NCBI GenBank assembly: GCA_965260995.1
Contig: CBDHCD010000003.1
Coordinates: 248,001-312,000, forward strand
Length of the DNA stretch: 64,000 nt
Source: JBBROS01 sp965260995
Lineage (GTDB): Bacteria > Pseudomonadota > Alphaproteobacteria > Acetobacterales > Acetobacteraceae
Reading direction: 5' to 3'
Below the pieces are notes generated by a model. The model worked only from the letters and a program-made list of their open reading frames with translations, searched no databases and was not told the origin of the DNA. A program made the position numbers and the translations under genes. The stretch's first letter is position 1. Each line of letters opens with the position of its first letter. This document shows positions 18,846-28,108 of this stretch, in pieces.

Positions 18846-18905
18846 CGACGGCTTGCTCCCGCTCCCCCAACATGGTCGAGCGCCGTCAACGGGAGAAGAA
18901 GCCGA

Positions 18906-19925
18906 ATGTTCCAAGTCGTCACCCCGAAAGGCCCGCCCGCCGACTTCACCTACGAGATGGAGGCCCTCGGCTCCCTCGGCACGATCACCGAAGCTCCGGC
19001 CGACGAGGACGCTTTCATCGCCGCCGCCCAGGACGCCGACGCCATCTACTGCCGCGGCACGCCCATCTCGGCCCGCGTCATCGACGCCCTCCCGCGCTGC
19101 AAGCTGATCGCCCTCGGCAGCGTCGGCGTCGATCTGGTGGACGTGGCCGCCGCCACCGCTCGCGGCATCCCCGTCACCAACTGCCCCGACACCTTCATCG
19201 AGGAAGTGGCCGACCACGCCATGACCCTCCTGCTCAGCGCCTTCCGCCGCGTGGTGGAGCAGGACCGCATGGTGCGCGAAGGCCGCTGGGGCGAGGGCCG
19301 CCCGGCGCTCTACCAATACCCCCGCCTGATGGGCCAGACCCTCGGCTTCATCGCCTTCGGCTCCATCCCCCGCGCCGTCGCACTGCGCGCCCGCGCCTTC
19401 GGCCTGCGCATGATGGCCTACGACCCGTTCATCCGCGAAACCGTCATGCTCCCCTACGACGTGCTGCCCTCCACGCTCGACGAGGTGCTGAGCCAGTCCG
19501 ATTTCGTCTCCATGCACGCGCCGGGCACGCCCGAGGCGAGCGGCATGTTGAAGGAGGCCCATTTCCGCCGCATGAAGCCCGGCGCCGTCTTCATCAACAC
19601 CGGCCGCGGCGCGACGGTCGAGGAAGCCGGCCTGATCCGTGCCTTGCAGGAAGGCTGGATCGCCCACGCGGCGTTGGACGTGCTGGAACAAGAGCCGCCC
19701 GGCCACAACAACCCCCTGCTCAGCATGAGCAACGTCACCCTCAGCGCCCACGTCGCCTCCGCCTCCGCCCGCTTCGACCCGGCCCGCAAGCGCCGCGTCG
19801 GCCAGGAACTCGCGCTCGCCGCCCAAGGCAAGTGGCCGATGAGCTGCGTCAACCCAGCGGTGCTGGTCCGCTCCGAACTGCAACGCTGGCAGCCGGTCAG
19901 CATGAAACGGGGGCCGAACAGCTAG
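18906..19925 (+). CDS. D-2-hydroxyacid dehydrogenase, C-terminal-binding-protein type
   Basis: 339-aa NAD(P)-dependent 2-hydroxyacid dehydrogenase-like protein. The catalytic Arg (INTGRGATVEE), Glu (LDVLEQEPP) and His (LSAHVASAS) are in place. The dinucleotide loop is unusual: the expected GxGxxG reads AFGSIP, so two of three glycines are replaced. Cofactor binding may be altered. GGGAG precedes the ATG. The gene ends tail-to-tail with eutC, the two stops sharing CTAG. Confidence 0.85.
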   Translation: MFQVVTPKGPPADFTYEMEALGSLGTITEAPADEDAFIAAAQDADAIYCRGTPISARVIDALPRCKLIALGSVGVDLVDVAAATARGIPVTNCPDTFIEEVADHAMTLLLSAFRRVVEQDRMVREGRWGEGRPALYQYPRLMGQTLGFIAFGSIPRAVALRARAFGLRMMAYDPFIRETVMLPYDVLPSTLDEVLSQSDFVSMHAPGTPEASGMLKEAHFRRMKPGAVFINTGRGATVEEAGLIRALQEGWIAHAALDVLEQEPPGHNNPLLSMSNVTLSAHVASASARFDPARKRRVGQELALAAQGKWPMSCVNPAVLVRSELQRWQPVSMKRGPNS

Positions 19926-20668
19926 GGGAGGGCGGGCCGCCCGCTCTCATCCTTCAACTCCACCCCCGACATCCCCGCCGCCCGCATCCGCTGCAACAGG
20001 TAGAACAGCCGCAGCGCCGCGTCGCCGTAGCCCAACCCTTCCGGCCGGATGTTGCTGATGCAATTCCGCCCCGCGTCCGAAGTATCCGGGCCAGGGCGCC
20101 ACGTCAGGTAAGCCCCCAAGCTGTCCGGCGCCGACAACCCCGGCCGCTCCCCGATCAGCACCAGCGCCGCCCCGGCCCCCAGCGCCCGTGCCGCCGCGTC
20201 CCCCACCGCCACCCGCGCCCCCCGCACCAGCACCAGGGGCGCCAACCTCCACCCGGCCTGCCGCAGCGCCGGCGTCAGCGCCGCCAGCACCGGGGCCGCG
20301 TGCCGCTGCACCGCCAGCGCCGACAGCCCATCCCCCAGCACCACCGCCAGGTCGAACGCCCCCGCCCGCGCCGCCAACGCCGCCGCGCTCTCCGCCCCGA
20401 GCTGCCGCCCCAGGTCGGGCCGCATCAGGTAGGTGCGCCGGTCCCCCGCCCGGCTGTCCACCGCCACCAACGCCCCCAGCCCCGCCGCGGCCAGCGCCGC
20501 CGCCAACGCCGCCTCGTCCAGCCCGGCGTGAACCGCGTCCCGCGCCCGCGCGTGCGCCAGCCGGACCTCCAGCAGCGGCCCCGTCGCCAACGACGCCCCG
20601 CTGCGCGCCAGCCCGATCCGCGCCGCCGTCAACGCCCGCAGGCCGGGCCAGCCGACGGCCTCCGTCAC
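19922..20668 (-). CDS. eutC: Ethanolamine ammonia-lyase small subunit
   Basis: About 248 aa. Light chain of adenosylcobalamin-dependent ethanolamine ammonia-lyase (ethanolamine to acetaldehyde and ammonia). Family blocks are VVLGDGLSALAVQRHA, LVLIGERPGLSAPDSLGAYL and GRNCISNIRPEGL. The GTG at 20668 is preceded by AAGGGGG; a TTG at 20683 is the alternative. It follows eutB by 25 nt. No cobalamin biosynthesis or reactivase gene is adjacent. Confidence 0.93.
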   Translation of the reverse strand: MTEAVGWPGLRALTAARIGLARSGASLATGPLLEVRLAHARARDAVHAGLDEAALAAALAAAGLGALVAVDSRAGDRRTYLMRPDLGRQLGAESAAALAARAGAFDLAVVLGDGLSALAVQRHAAPVLAALTPALRQAGWRLAPLVLVRGARVAVGDAAARALGAGAALVLIGERPGLSAPDSLGAYLTWRPGPDTSDAGRNCISNIRPEGLGYGDAALRLFYLLQRMRAAGMSGVELKDESGRPALP

Positions 20669-20693
20669 CCTGGCCCCCTTCAACCTGGCCCCG

Positions 20694-22079
20694 TCACGCC
20701 GCCGGCAGCAGCGCCCGGAACGCCGCCGGCAAACCCGGCGGCCGCACCCGCCCCGCCCGGTCCAGCAGCCCGTGCGCCGCCAGCCAGGCCTCGAACTCCG
20801 GCGCGGGCCGCTTCCCCAGCAAGTCCCGCATCGCCAAGGCGTCGTGGAAGCTCGTGCTCTGGTAGCCCAGCATGATGTCGTCCGCCCCCGGCACCCCCAT
20901 CACGAACGTCACCCCCGCCGCCACCAGCAGCGCCAGCAGCGCGTCCATGTCGTCCTGGTCCGCCTCCGCGTGGTTGGTGTGGCACACGTCGCACCCCATC
21001 GGCAGCCCGAGCAGCTTGCCGCAGAAATGGTCCTCCAGCCCGGCCCGGATGATCTGCTTGCCGTCGAACAAGTACTCCGGCCCGATGAACCCCACCACCG
21101 TGTTCACCAGCAACGGCCGGTACCGCCGCGCCACCGCGTAGGCCCGCGCCTCCAGCGTCTGCTGATCGACCCCGTGATGCGCCCCGGCGCTCAACGCGCT
21201 GCCCTGCCCGGTCTCGAAATACATCGCGTTGCCCCCCGCCGGCACCCGCCCCAACTCCCGCACCGCCGCGTGCGCCTCGTCCAGCAGCGCGAGGTCGATG
21301 CCGAACCCTCGGTTCGCCGCCTCCGTCCCTGCGATGGATTGGAACACGAGATCAACCGGCGCCCCCCGCCGCATCAAGTCCAGCGTCGTCGTCACGTGCG
21401 CCAGCACGCATCCCTGCATCGGGATGCCCAGCTTCTCCCGGATGTCGTCCAGCAGGCGCAACAGGTCCGACGTCCGCTCCGGGCTGTCCGTCGCCGGGTT
21501 GATGCCGATGCAGGCGTCCCCCGCGCCCAGCAGCAGCCCGTCGAGGATGCTGGCCGCGATCCCCCGCGGGTCGTCGGCCGGATGGTTCGGCTGCAACCGC
21601 ACCGACAGCCGCCCCGGCAGCCCGACCGTGGTGCGGAACCGCGTCACCACCCGCACCCGGCTCGCCGCGAGCATCAGGTCCTGCGCCCGCATGATCTTGC
21701 ACACCGCCGCCGCCATCTCCGGCGTCAGCCCCGGCGCGAGCGCAGCCAGGCTTTCCGCCGTCGCCTCGTCCGACAGCAGCCAGTCCCGCAGCCCGCCTAC
21801 CGTCAGATGCCGCACTGGCGCGAACGCCGCCGCGTCGTGCCCGTCGATGATCAGCCGCGTCACCTCGTCGCCCTCGTAGGGCACCACGGCGTGGTCGAGG
21901 AACGTCGCCAATGGCAGGTCCGCCAACGCCATCTGCGCCGCCACCCGCCGCGCCTGCGTTTCCGCCGCCACCCCCGCCAGCACGTCGCCGCTGCGCAGCG
22001 GCGTCGCCTGCGCCATGAGCGCGGCCAGGTCCGGAAACACGTGCCGCTCCCCGGCCACCGTGGCGCGGAACACGCTCAT
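20694..22079 (-). CDS. eutB: Ethanolamine ammonia-lyase large subunit
   Basis: 461-aa catalytic heavy chain, near the family's usual length. It forms a TIM barrel binding ethanolamine and cobalamin. Recognisable segments are SIAGTEAANRGFGIDLALL, YFETGQGSALSAGAHHG, and GLPMGCDVCHTNHAEADQDD. The ATG at 22079 overlaps the stop of the enoyl-CoA hydratase gene (ATGA). No microcompartment shell genes (eutS, M, N, L, K) are present, so catabolism is likely unencapsulated. Confidence 0.95.
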   Translation of the reverse strand: MSVFRATVAGERHVFPDLAALMAQATPLRSGDVLAGVAAETQARRVAAQMALADLPLATFLDHAVVPYEGDEVTRLIIDGHDAAAFAPVRHLTVGGLRDWLLSDEATAESLAALAPGLTPEMAAAVCKIMRAQDLMLAASRVRVVTRFRTTVGLPGRLSVRLQPNHPADDPRGIAASILDGLLLGAGDACIGINPATDSPERTSDLLRLLDDIREKLGIPMQGCVLAHVTTTLDLMRRGAPVDLVFQSIAGTEAANRGFGIDLALLDEAHAAVRELGRVPAGGNAMYFETGQGSALSAGAHHGVDQQTLEARAYAVARRYRPLLVNTVVGFIGPEYLFDGKQIIRAGLEDHFCGKLLGLPMGCDVCHTNHAEADQDDMDALLALLVAAGVTFVMGVPGADDIMLGYQSTSFHDALAMRDLLGKRPAPEFEAWLAAHGLLDRAGRVRPPGLPAAFRALLPAA

Positions 22080-22915
22080 CGCCCGGTGAACACGGGCGGG
22101 CGCTTCTCCATGAACGCCCGCCGCCCCTCGGCATAGTCGGCGCTGGCGAAGCACGCCGCCACCATCGCCTCCACCGCCGCCGCGTCCGCCTGCTCCCCCC
22201 GCGCCAGCTCGGCCACCGTGCGTTTCAGCGCCTTCAACGTCAGCGGCGCGTTGGCGGCGATGGCCTCGAACTGCGCCCGCGCGAACGCCTCCAGCGCGTC
22301 GTCCGCCACCACCCGGTTGACCAGCCCCATGCCCAGCGCCTCCGCCGCCGTGAAATGCCGCGCGGTGTAGAAAATCTCCTTCACGAAGGCCGGCCCCACC
22401 AAGTCGAGCAGCGTCCTCACCCCCGCCATGCCGTAGCCCAGCCCGAGCCGCCCCGCCGGCACCCCGAACCGCGCCCCTTCCGCCGCGAACCGCAGGTCGC
22501 ACGCCGCCGCGATGCCCACGCCGCCGCCGATGCACCACCCCCGGATCACCGCCGCCGTCGGCTTGCCCACCGCCTTCAACGCCTCCGTCGCCGCCCCGGC
22601 CACCCGGTCGTATTCGGCCACCCCGTCCACCGAGCTGCGCCGCTGCTCGAACTGCGAGATGTCCGCCCCGGCCACGAACGCCCGCTCCCCTTGCCCGGCC
22701 AGCGCGATGACGCGAACCGCCGGATCCTGCTCGAAATGGGCCAGGATGCGCGGCACGGCCTGCCACATATCGAGGCTGACCGCGTTGCGCCGGGCCGGGT
22801 TGTTGAACACCATCCACCCCACCGCGCCCTGCCGGGTCGCCCGCATCCGGCTGGTCCCGGTCGCCTCCGCGTCGAGCGTCACCGTGCCCCGGTCGATCTT
22901 CTTCATGGCATCCAT
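22076..22915 (-). CDS. Enoyl-CoA hydratase/isomerase (crotonase) family
   Basis: 279 aa. Crotonase-fold protein with the oxyanion-hole stretches AFVAGADISQFEQ and GWCIGGGVGIAAACDLRFA. The usual second glutamate area reads GLGYGMAGVRTLL, so the exact reaction (hydratase, isomerase or other) is unsure. Starts at 22906, 22915 and 22930 are possible; 22915 has AAAGG at good spacing. First gene of a three-gene unit with eutB and eutC through an ATGA overlap, an unusual partnership. Confidence 0.85.
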   Translation of the reverse strand: MDAMKKIDRGTVTLDAEATGTSRMRATRQGAVGWMVFNNPARRNAVSLDMWQAVPRILAHFEQDPAVRVIALAGQGERAFVAGADISQFEQRRSSVDGVAEYDRVAGAATEALKAVGKPTAAVIRGWCIGGGVGIAAACDLRFAAEGARFGVPAGRLGLGYGMAGVRTLLDLVGPAFVKEIFYTARHFTAAEALGMGLVNRVVADDALEAFARAQFEAIAANAPLTLKALKRTVAELARGEQADAAAVEAMVAACFASADYAEGRRAFMEKRPPVFTGR

Positions 22916-23041
22916 CACCACCTTTCCCATCCCGACCCTAGAGCGGCGCGCTTCCCCCTGGGAAGCCAAACCGCCGCCGACCGCCCGTTCACGGCGTCCT
23001 TGCTTGGAATGTCGCCCCGGCCCCCGGTATGGTACGCTGTT

Positions 23042-23815
23042 ATGATTGATCCGCTCTACACCCTGTGCGGTTTCGCGGTCGGCGCCCTTGTCGGCCTGAC
23101 CGGCGTGGGCGGCGGCTCGCTGATGACGCCCGTGTTGATCCTGATGTTCGGCGTCCACCCCGCGACGGCGGTCGGCACCGACCTGCTGTTCGCCGCCTGC
23201 ACGAAAAGCGTCGGCGCCCTGGTCCACGCCCGCAGCCAGACCATCGACTGGACCGTGACCCGGCGCCTCGCCACCGGCAGCATCCCCGCCACCGCGCTGG
23301 TCATCGGCGCCCTGACCGTGATGCACGCCCGCACCGACATGATCTCGGGCACTATCACCCCCATCCTCGCCGTGGCGCTGCTGATCACCGCCGTGCTGGT
23401 GGTGTTCCAGAAGCAGGTGCTGCGCTTCGTCGCCGTGCGCGACGATGCCTTGTCGCCGCGCTTGCGCGCCGGGCTGACGGTCGCGGCCGGCGTCGTGCTC
23501 GGCGTGCTGGTCAGCCTGTCGTCCGTCGGCGCCGGCGCGCTCGGGGTGACGGCGCTGACGCTGCTCTATCCCCGCCTGCCGACTCCCCGCGTCGTCGGCT
23601 CCGACATCGTGCACGCCATCCCGCTCACCTTGCTGGCCGGGATGGGCTACTGGCTGATGGGTTCGGTCAACTGGCCCCTGCTCGGCTCGCTGCTCTCTGG
23701 CTCGATCCCCGGCATCGTCGTCGGCAGCCTGCTCGCCACCCGCGTCCCCGCGGAGGCTCTGCGCACCGTGCTCGCGACGGTCCTGGTCGTGGCGGCCGGC
23801 AAGCTGCTGATGTGA
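23042..23815 (+). CDS. TSUP/TauE-SafE family sulfite exporter-like permease
   Basis: 257-aa polytopic inner-membrane protein. The repeated TSUP motif occurs at the start of each half: GALVGLTGVGGGSLMTPVL and GVLVSLSSVGAGALGVTAL. The family exports sulfite, sulfoacetate or related organosulfur anions; the substrate here is not deducible. The Shine-Dalgarno is weak; an ATG at 23009 is an alternative start. Divergent from the enoyl-CoA hydratase gene with a 126-nt gap. Confidence 0.85.
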   Translation: MIDPLYTLCGFAVGALVGLTGVGGGSLMTPVLILMFGVHPATAVGTDLLFAACTKSVGALVHARSQTIDWTVTRRLATGSIPATALVIGALTVMHARTDMISGTITPILAVALLITAVLVVFQKQVLRFVAVRDDALSPRLRAGLTVAAGVVLGVLVSLSSVGAGALGVTALTLLYPRLPTPRVVGSDIVHAIPLTLLAGMGYWLMGSVNWPLLGSLLSGSIPGIVVGSLLATRVPAEALRTVLATVLVVAAGKLLM

Positions 23816-23838
23816 GGGGGCCGGAGTTGACGCGGCGC

Positions 23839-24111
23839 TCAGCCGAACAGCTTGAGGCCAACGATCAGCGTGGCGGTGATGATCAGACCGCTCGCGCCGC
23901 GGATGGTCAGGTCGCGTGCCGTGACGTCAATTCTATGATCAAGCTTGACGATGTCAGCCTTAAGTTCAGTCTTGACTGTCAAGAGGTCACCCTTGGTCGC
24001 GACCGTCTCGCCCAAGGCGTCCCGCAACGCTTCCGCATGGGCGCGGGCGGCCTCCTCATCGATGCCCGCCTGCTTGAGCCGATCAATGTAAGCCAGCCGA
24101 TCGAACGTCAC
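23839..24111 (-). CDS. Small coiled-coil protein with C-terminal membrane helix (DUF1640-like)
   Basis: 90 aa. An N-terminal helical region (YIDRLKQAGIDEEAARAHAE) and a coiled-coil stretch (LLTVKTELKADIVKLDHRI) lead to one C-terminal transmembrane helix (GLIITATLIVGLKLFG). This matches the CCDC90/DUF1640 arrangement found in many alphaproteobacteria. Function unknown. It stands 57 nt before the ABC permease stop. Confidence 0.7.
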   Translation of the reverse strand: MTFDRLAYIDRLKQAGIDEEAARAHAEALRDALGETVATKGDLLTVKTELKADIVKLDHRIDVTARDLTIRGASGLIITATLIVGLKLFG

Positions 24112-24168
24112 GGTCGCCTCCGGCCATGAACGTTATCACAACGGCCCTGCCGAAGCGCCCGGCTTCCC

Positions 24169-25050
24169 TCAGTGCTGCATTCCCCACCGCCGCACCGTCC
24201 GCCGCTCGATCCACCGGAACACCAGGTTCTCCACCGCCAACCCGATCAGGATGACGCTGAACAGCCCGGCGAACACGTTGGCGATCTCCAACTGGTTCTT
24301 GTTCTCGAAGATGAACCACCCGAGCCCCCCCGCGCCCGACGCCACCCCGAACACCAGCTCGGCGGCGATCAGCGTCCGCCACGCGAACGCCCACCCCACC
24401 TTCAACCCGGTCAGGATGCTCGGGAACGCCGCCGGGATCAGGATCGCCCGTACGTAGCCCACCCCGCGCAGCCCGTAGTTGCGCCCCACCATCCGCAGCG
24501 TCGCCGACACGCCCAGGAACCCGGCGTGCATGTTCAGCGCCACCACCCACAGCACCGAGTGGATCAGCACGAACACCAGGCTGCCGTTGCCCAAGCCGAA
24601 CCACAGCAACGCCAGCGGCAGCAGCGCGATGGCCGGCAGCGGGTTGAACATGCTGGTCAGCGTTTCCAGCAGGTCGTTGCCGATCCGCGTGTTGATCGCC
24701 GCCACCGACAGCACGGTGGCCAGCGTCACCCCGATCGCGTAGCCCGTCAGCAGCACCTTCACCGACGTCAGCGCCCGGTCCGGCAGCACCCCGTTCACCA
24801 CGTTGGCGGCGAACGCCCGCATCGTGTTGAGGAAAGTCGGGAACAGCAGCTCGTTGTCGATGTACGTCGAGTAGCCCTGCCAGATGCCGGCCAGCACGGC
24901 GATCAGCACCGCCTTGCGCACCCATCCCCGATTCCACACCCGCTCCCACGCCGGGATCGGCCGGTCGACCGCGTTCGCCCCGGTGAACGCGACGACGTCG
25001 TACTCGACGCTGGCCGGGCGCGGCGCCGGCCGCTTCAGCGCGGCGCTCAC
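24169..25050 (-). CDS. ABC transporter permease, NitT/TauT type
   Basis: 293-aa inner-membrane subunit of an importer of the nitrate/sulfonate/thiamine-precursor class. Six or so helices with the EAA-like loop GVSATLRMVGRNYGLRGVG. The GTG at 25050 overlaps the stop of the ATPase gene as GTGA. The binding-protein gene is divergent about 0.14 kb from the ATPase start, so the three genes form one system with a shared promoter region. Confidence 0.9.
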   Translation of the reverse strand: MSAALKRPAPRPASVEYDVVAFTGANAVDRPIPAWERVWNRGWVRKAVLIAVLAGIWQGYSTYIDNELLFPTFLNTMRAFAANVVNGVLPDRALTSVKVLLTGYAIGVTLATVLSVAAINTRIGNDLLETLTSMFNPLPAIALLPLALLWFGLGNGSLVFVLIHSVLWVVALNMHAGFLGVSATLRMVGRNYGLRGVGYVRAILIPAAFPSILTGLKVGWAFAWRTLIAAELVFGVASGAGGLGWFIFENKNQLEIANVFAGLFSVILIGLAVENLVFRWIERRTVRRWGMQH

Positions 25051-25838
25051 GCGAACAACAGGTCATGGATGCGCCGCTCCAGCCCCAGTTGCGCTTCCCC
25101 GTCCTCGGCGTCCCGCGGCAGGCTGTCCATCTCGGCGCGCACCTGCCCCGGGTGCGGGCTGAGCAGCAGGATGCGGTTGCCGACCTTGATCGCCTCGTTG
25201 ATGCTGTGCGTCACGAACAGCACCGTGAACCGCGTCTCGTCCCATAGCCGCAGCAGCTCGTCCTGCATGGTGCGCCGGGTCAGCGCGTCGAGGGCCGCGA
25301 ACGGCTCGTCCATCAGCAGGATCTCCGGTTCCATCGCCATCCCCCGCGCGATCGCCACCCGCTGCTTCATCCCGCCCGACAGCGTGTGCGGGTAGGCGTC
25401 GGCGAACCCTCCCAGCCCCACCTTGTCGATGTAGTATCCCGCCCGCTCCCGCGCCTCCTTCCGCGGCAGCCGTCCGGTCGCCAGCAGCGGGAACATGATG
25501 TTGTCGCGCACGCTCTTCCACGGCAGCAACTGGTCGAACTCCTGGAACACCATCATTCGGTCCGGCCCCGGCCCGGTGATCCGCCGCCCGCGCAGGTGGA
25601 ACGCGCCCTCCTCCGGCGCGAGATACCCCGCCACCGCCTTCAGCAGCGACGACTTGCCGCACCCGGACGGCCCGAGCAGCACGAACCGGTCCGACGGATG
25701 GACCGCGAAGCTCACCCGATGCGTCGCGGTGACGATCCGCTCCGCCGTGCGGTAGCGCAGCGTCACGCCGCGCACGTCGAGCAGCGGCCCTTCCACGGTC
25801 TCCGCGGCCAAGGCGTCCCCAGCCGGTGATTGGTCCAT
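25047..25838 (-). CDS. ABC transporter ATP-binding protein, NitT/TauT type
   Basis: 263-aa ATPase. Walker A GPSGCGKSSLLKAV, Q-loop MVFQEFDQLLPW, signature LSGGMKQRVAIARGMA, Walker B ILLMDEPFAALD and switch His in FVTHSINEA. It energises the permease whose gene overlaps downstream. The Q-loop and DEPFAALD phrasing are typical of SsuB/TauB-like ATPases. Confidence 0.93.
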   Translation of the reverse strand: MDQSPAGDALAAETVEGPLLDVRGVTLRYRTAERIVTATHRVSFAVHPSDRFVLLGPSGCGKSSLLKAVAGYLAPEEGAFHLRGRRITGPGPDRMMVFQEFDQLLPWKSVRDNIMFPLLATGRLPRKEARERAGYYIDKVGLGGFADAYPHTLSGGMKQRVAIARGMAMEPEILLMDEPFAALDALTRRTMQDELLRLWDETRFTVLFVTHSINEAIKVGNRILLLSPHPGQVRAEMDSLPRDAEDGEAQLGLERRIHDLLFA

Positions 25839-25975
25839 GCCGTGCCTATCCCTCGTTGCCGCGCCCGCGCTGCCGCCCCCGCGTTGCCGTCACTGTCCCC
25901 GAAACCCCGGCCCGCTGTCCACCACCCCCGCGCCGGGCTAATGTCCGCCCAACCAACAACGCCCGGAGGCAAACG

Positions 25976-26965
25976 ATGCGCGTCCTCGCCCTGCTCGCCC
26001 TGCTGCTGCCCGCCTGCGCCGCCGCCCCTGTCCGCGCCGAAGTCAGCGAGCTGCGCCTCACCAAGCAGCCCGGCATCATCTACCTCGCGCCCATCGTCAT
26101 GGAGCAGCAGAAACTGATCGAGCAGGCCGGCAAGCAGCTCGGCCTCGATCTCACGGCCAAGTTCGTCACCTTCGGCGGCGGCGGCGCGGCCACCGACGCC
26201 CTGTTGTCCGGCAACGTCGACGTCGTCACCACCGGCGCCAGCAACATGCTGCTCCTCTGGGACCGCACCAAGGGCCAGGTCAAGGGCCTTGCCGCCTCCT
26301 CCTCGACCCCGATGTGGCTCGTCACCAGCGACCCGGCCGTGAAGTCGCTGCGCGACCTCAAGCCCGGCGACAGGATCGCCGTCCCCACGGTCAAGGTCTC
26401 GAGCCAGGCCATCCTGCTCCAGATCGCCGCCCGCAACCTGTTCGGCGACGACCAGGCCGGCCACTTCGACCCCATGACCGTGACTCTCAGCCACCCCGAC
26501 GCCCAAGCCGCGCTCACCACCGGCAGCGACTCCATCACCGCCCACTTCTCCGGCGCGCCCTACCAGGCCGCCGAGGCCGCCGCCCCCGGCGTTCACGTCG
26601 TCACCACCAGCACCGACATCCTGGACGGCCCGTACAGCAACGCCGTCTACTTCACGACAGCCAAGTTCCACGACGCCAACCCGACCGTGATCCGCGCCTT
26701 CCTCCAGGCTGCCCAGGCTGCCGCCGACTACATCGCCGCCCACCCGCGCGAGGCCTGCGAGCTTTACCTCAAGGCGACGGGCGAGAAGATTTCCGTGGAC
26801 ACCCTGCTGCAGCAGATCGGCGACCCTAAAACCAGCTTCTCCACCGCGCCTTTCGGCATGATGAAGGTCGCGACCCACATGGCCGCCACCAAGGTGCTGC
26901 GGACGCAGCCCGCCAAGTGGCAGGACTTCTTCTTCCCGGAAGCCGCCGACCTGCCCGGCAACTGA
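25976..26965 (+). CDS. ABC transporter substrate-binding protein, NMT1/SsuA-like
   Basis: 329-aa periplasmic receptor with signal peptide MRVLALLALLLPACAAAPVRA. The mature protein has a TauA/NMT1-like layout (GGGGAATDALLSGNVDVVTTGA, then the AVPTVKVSSQAILLQI domain). CGGAGG lies 7 nt before the ATG, which fixes the start. It is transcribed divergently from its ATPase and permease. The ligand is not deducible. Confidence 0.9.
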   Translation: MRVLALLALLLPACAAAPVRAEVSELRLTKQPGIIYLAPIVMEQQKLIEQAGKQLGLDLTAKFVTFGGGGAATDALLSGNVDVVTTGASNMLLLWDRTKGQVKGLAASSSTPMWLVTSDPAVKSLRDLKPGDRIAVPTVKVSSQAILLQIAARNLFGDDQAGHFDPMTVTLSHPDAQAALTTGSDSITAHFSGAPYQAAEAAAPGVHVVTTSTDILDGPYSNAVYFTTAKFHDANPTVIRAFLQAAQAAADYIAAHPREACELYLKATGEKISVDTLLQQIGDPKTSFSTAPFGMMKVATHMAATKVLRTQPAKWQDFFFPEAADLPGN

Positions 26966-26974
26966 GCTTGCCTG

Positions 26975-27946
26975 CTACGAGCACACGTCGTTCAGGCAGG
27001 GCGTGACCTGGAACCCTTGCTCCCGCAGCAGCGCCACGAGCCCGTCATCCCCGATCAGGTGCCCGGCCCCCACCGCGACGAAGTGCTGCCCCGGCTGGCT
27101 GAACCGTTCCACCAAGCGGGGAACCCAGGCCGCGTTGCGCCGCGTGAAAATCCCGGTTCGTAAGCGGTCCTCCCGGGCCAGGTCCTCCGGGGAAGCCCGC
27201 CAGCCCGTGGCGGCTGCCATGACGTCGGTCACGTGGCCTCGGCCATAGGCCGCCAGCGTCCACGCGGTGAGATCGCGAGCGGTGTCCGCGCGGCGCACGG
27301 CGAGGCGCAGGGCGCCCGCAGCATCGGCCCCGTTCGGCTCCTGGTATAGAACCGCGGGCAGGGCCGGCGGCTCCAGGCCCAGCACCGGATGGTTCAGCCG
27401 ACGGGCGAAACCGATGATGTCGCGGTCGACGGCCGTGACCACGGGAAGCGGCCCGCTCGGCTCGGCCAACGCCGTCCCCGTCATCAAGCCGCTCAGGCCG
27501 AGCAAGCTCAGCCGCTTCACTTCATACGACGGCAATGCGTCCTCGACCGCGGCCCGGGTTGCCGGATCGAGCCGCCGCAGCGCCGCCGGGTCAGCGTCTT
27601 TGATGGCGGACAGGAGCGGGGCCATGTTGCGGCTGCCGGTGATTTCCACCGACAAGTCCACCGCATCGTAGAGCCGCTTGCGGATCGCCGCTGGCAGCAC
27701 CGTCACCCCGCTGTAGTCCCGGTGCCACGTCCCCCACAGCAACCCGCGCTCAGCCCCCTCCTTGCGCACCAGCCAGGCCCGCGCCTCCCCGTTGCCGTAG
27801 TGTGCGGGCCGCCGCGCCGTCTCCGCGTCCGCCGCCGCCCGCAGCCCGGCGTTCGTCGCCGCCGTCCCCGCGCACCCGGCCAGCGTCGTCGCCCACGCGA
27901 CCGCCAGCCAACGGCCAAGCGCCCAGCCCTGGCCCCCGAAGCGCAT
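26975..27946 (-). CDS. TraB/GumN-family lipoprotein
   Basis: 323 aa. N-terminal signal with lipobox LAGC predicts a lipid-anchored periplasmic protein. TraB/GumN features are GLLWGTWHRD early, a central region with AVDRDIIGFARRL, and the C-terminal FVAVGAGHLIGDDGLVALLR. The fold is related to proposed metalloproteases; its activity is not established. AGGGGGAGG precedes the ATG. Convergent with the binding-protein gene, 9 nt apart. Confidence 0.87.
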   Translation of the reverse strand: MRFGGQGWALGRWLAVAWATTLAGCAGTAATNAGLRAAADAETARRPAHYGNGEARAWLVRKEGAERGLLWGTWHRDYSGVTVLPAAIRKRLYDAVDLSVEITGSRNMAPLLSAIKDADPAALRRLDPATRAAVEDALPSYEVKRLSLLGLSGLMTGTALAEPSGPLPVVTAVDRDIIGFARRLNHPVLGLEPPALPAVLYQEPNGADAAGALRLAVRRADTARDLTAWTLAAYGRGHVTDVMAAATGWRASPEDLAREDRLRTGIFTRRNAAWVPRLVERFSQPGQHFVAVGAGHLIGDDGLVALLREQGFQVTPCLNDVCS

Positions 27947-28108
27947 CCCGTCCTCCCCCTCGGCAGCGGCCCATGATGACGCGAGATCGCCGTCGCTGCC
28001 AATCAGGGCGTGTTGTCCCCGAGGCTGCCTGCCTTGCCCGCGTCCCGACGGTGGCGCCGGTTGGCCGGACGTGTTACCGCGCCCGCCGAACCGTTCCGGG
28101 AAACCCTG

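Noticed and set aside
18827..20875. 682-codon plus-strand ORF over the dehydrogenase and eutC
   Set aside because: Pro/Arg-rich; overlaps well-supported genes in other frames.
22916..23041. Possible cobalamin riboswitch upstream of the eut operon
   Set aside because: No B12-box-like sequence or suitable structure seen in the 126-nt leader.
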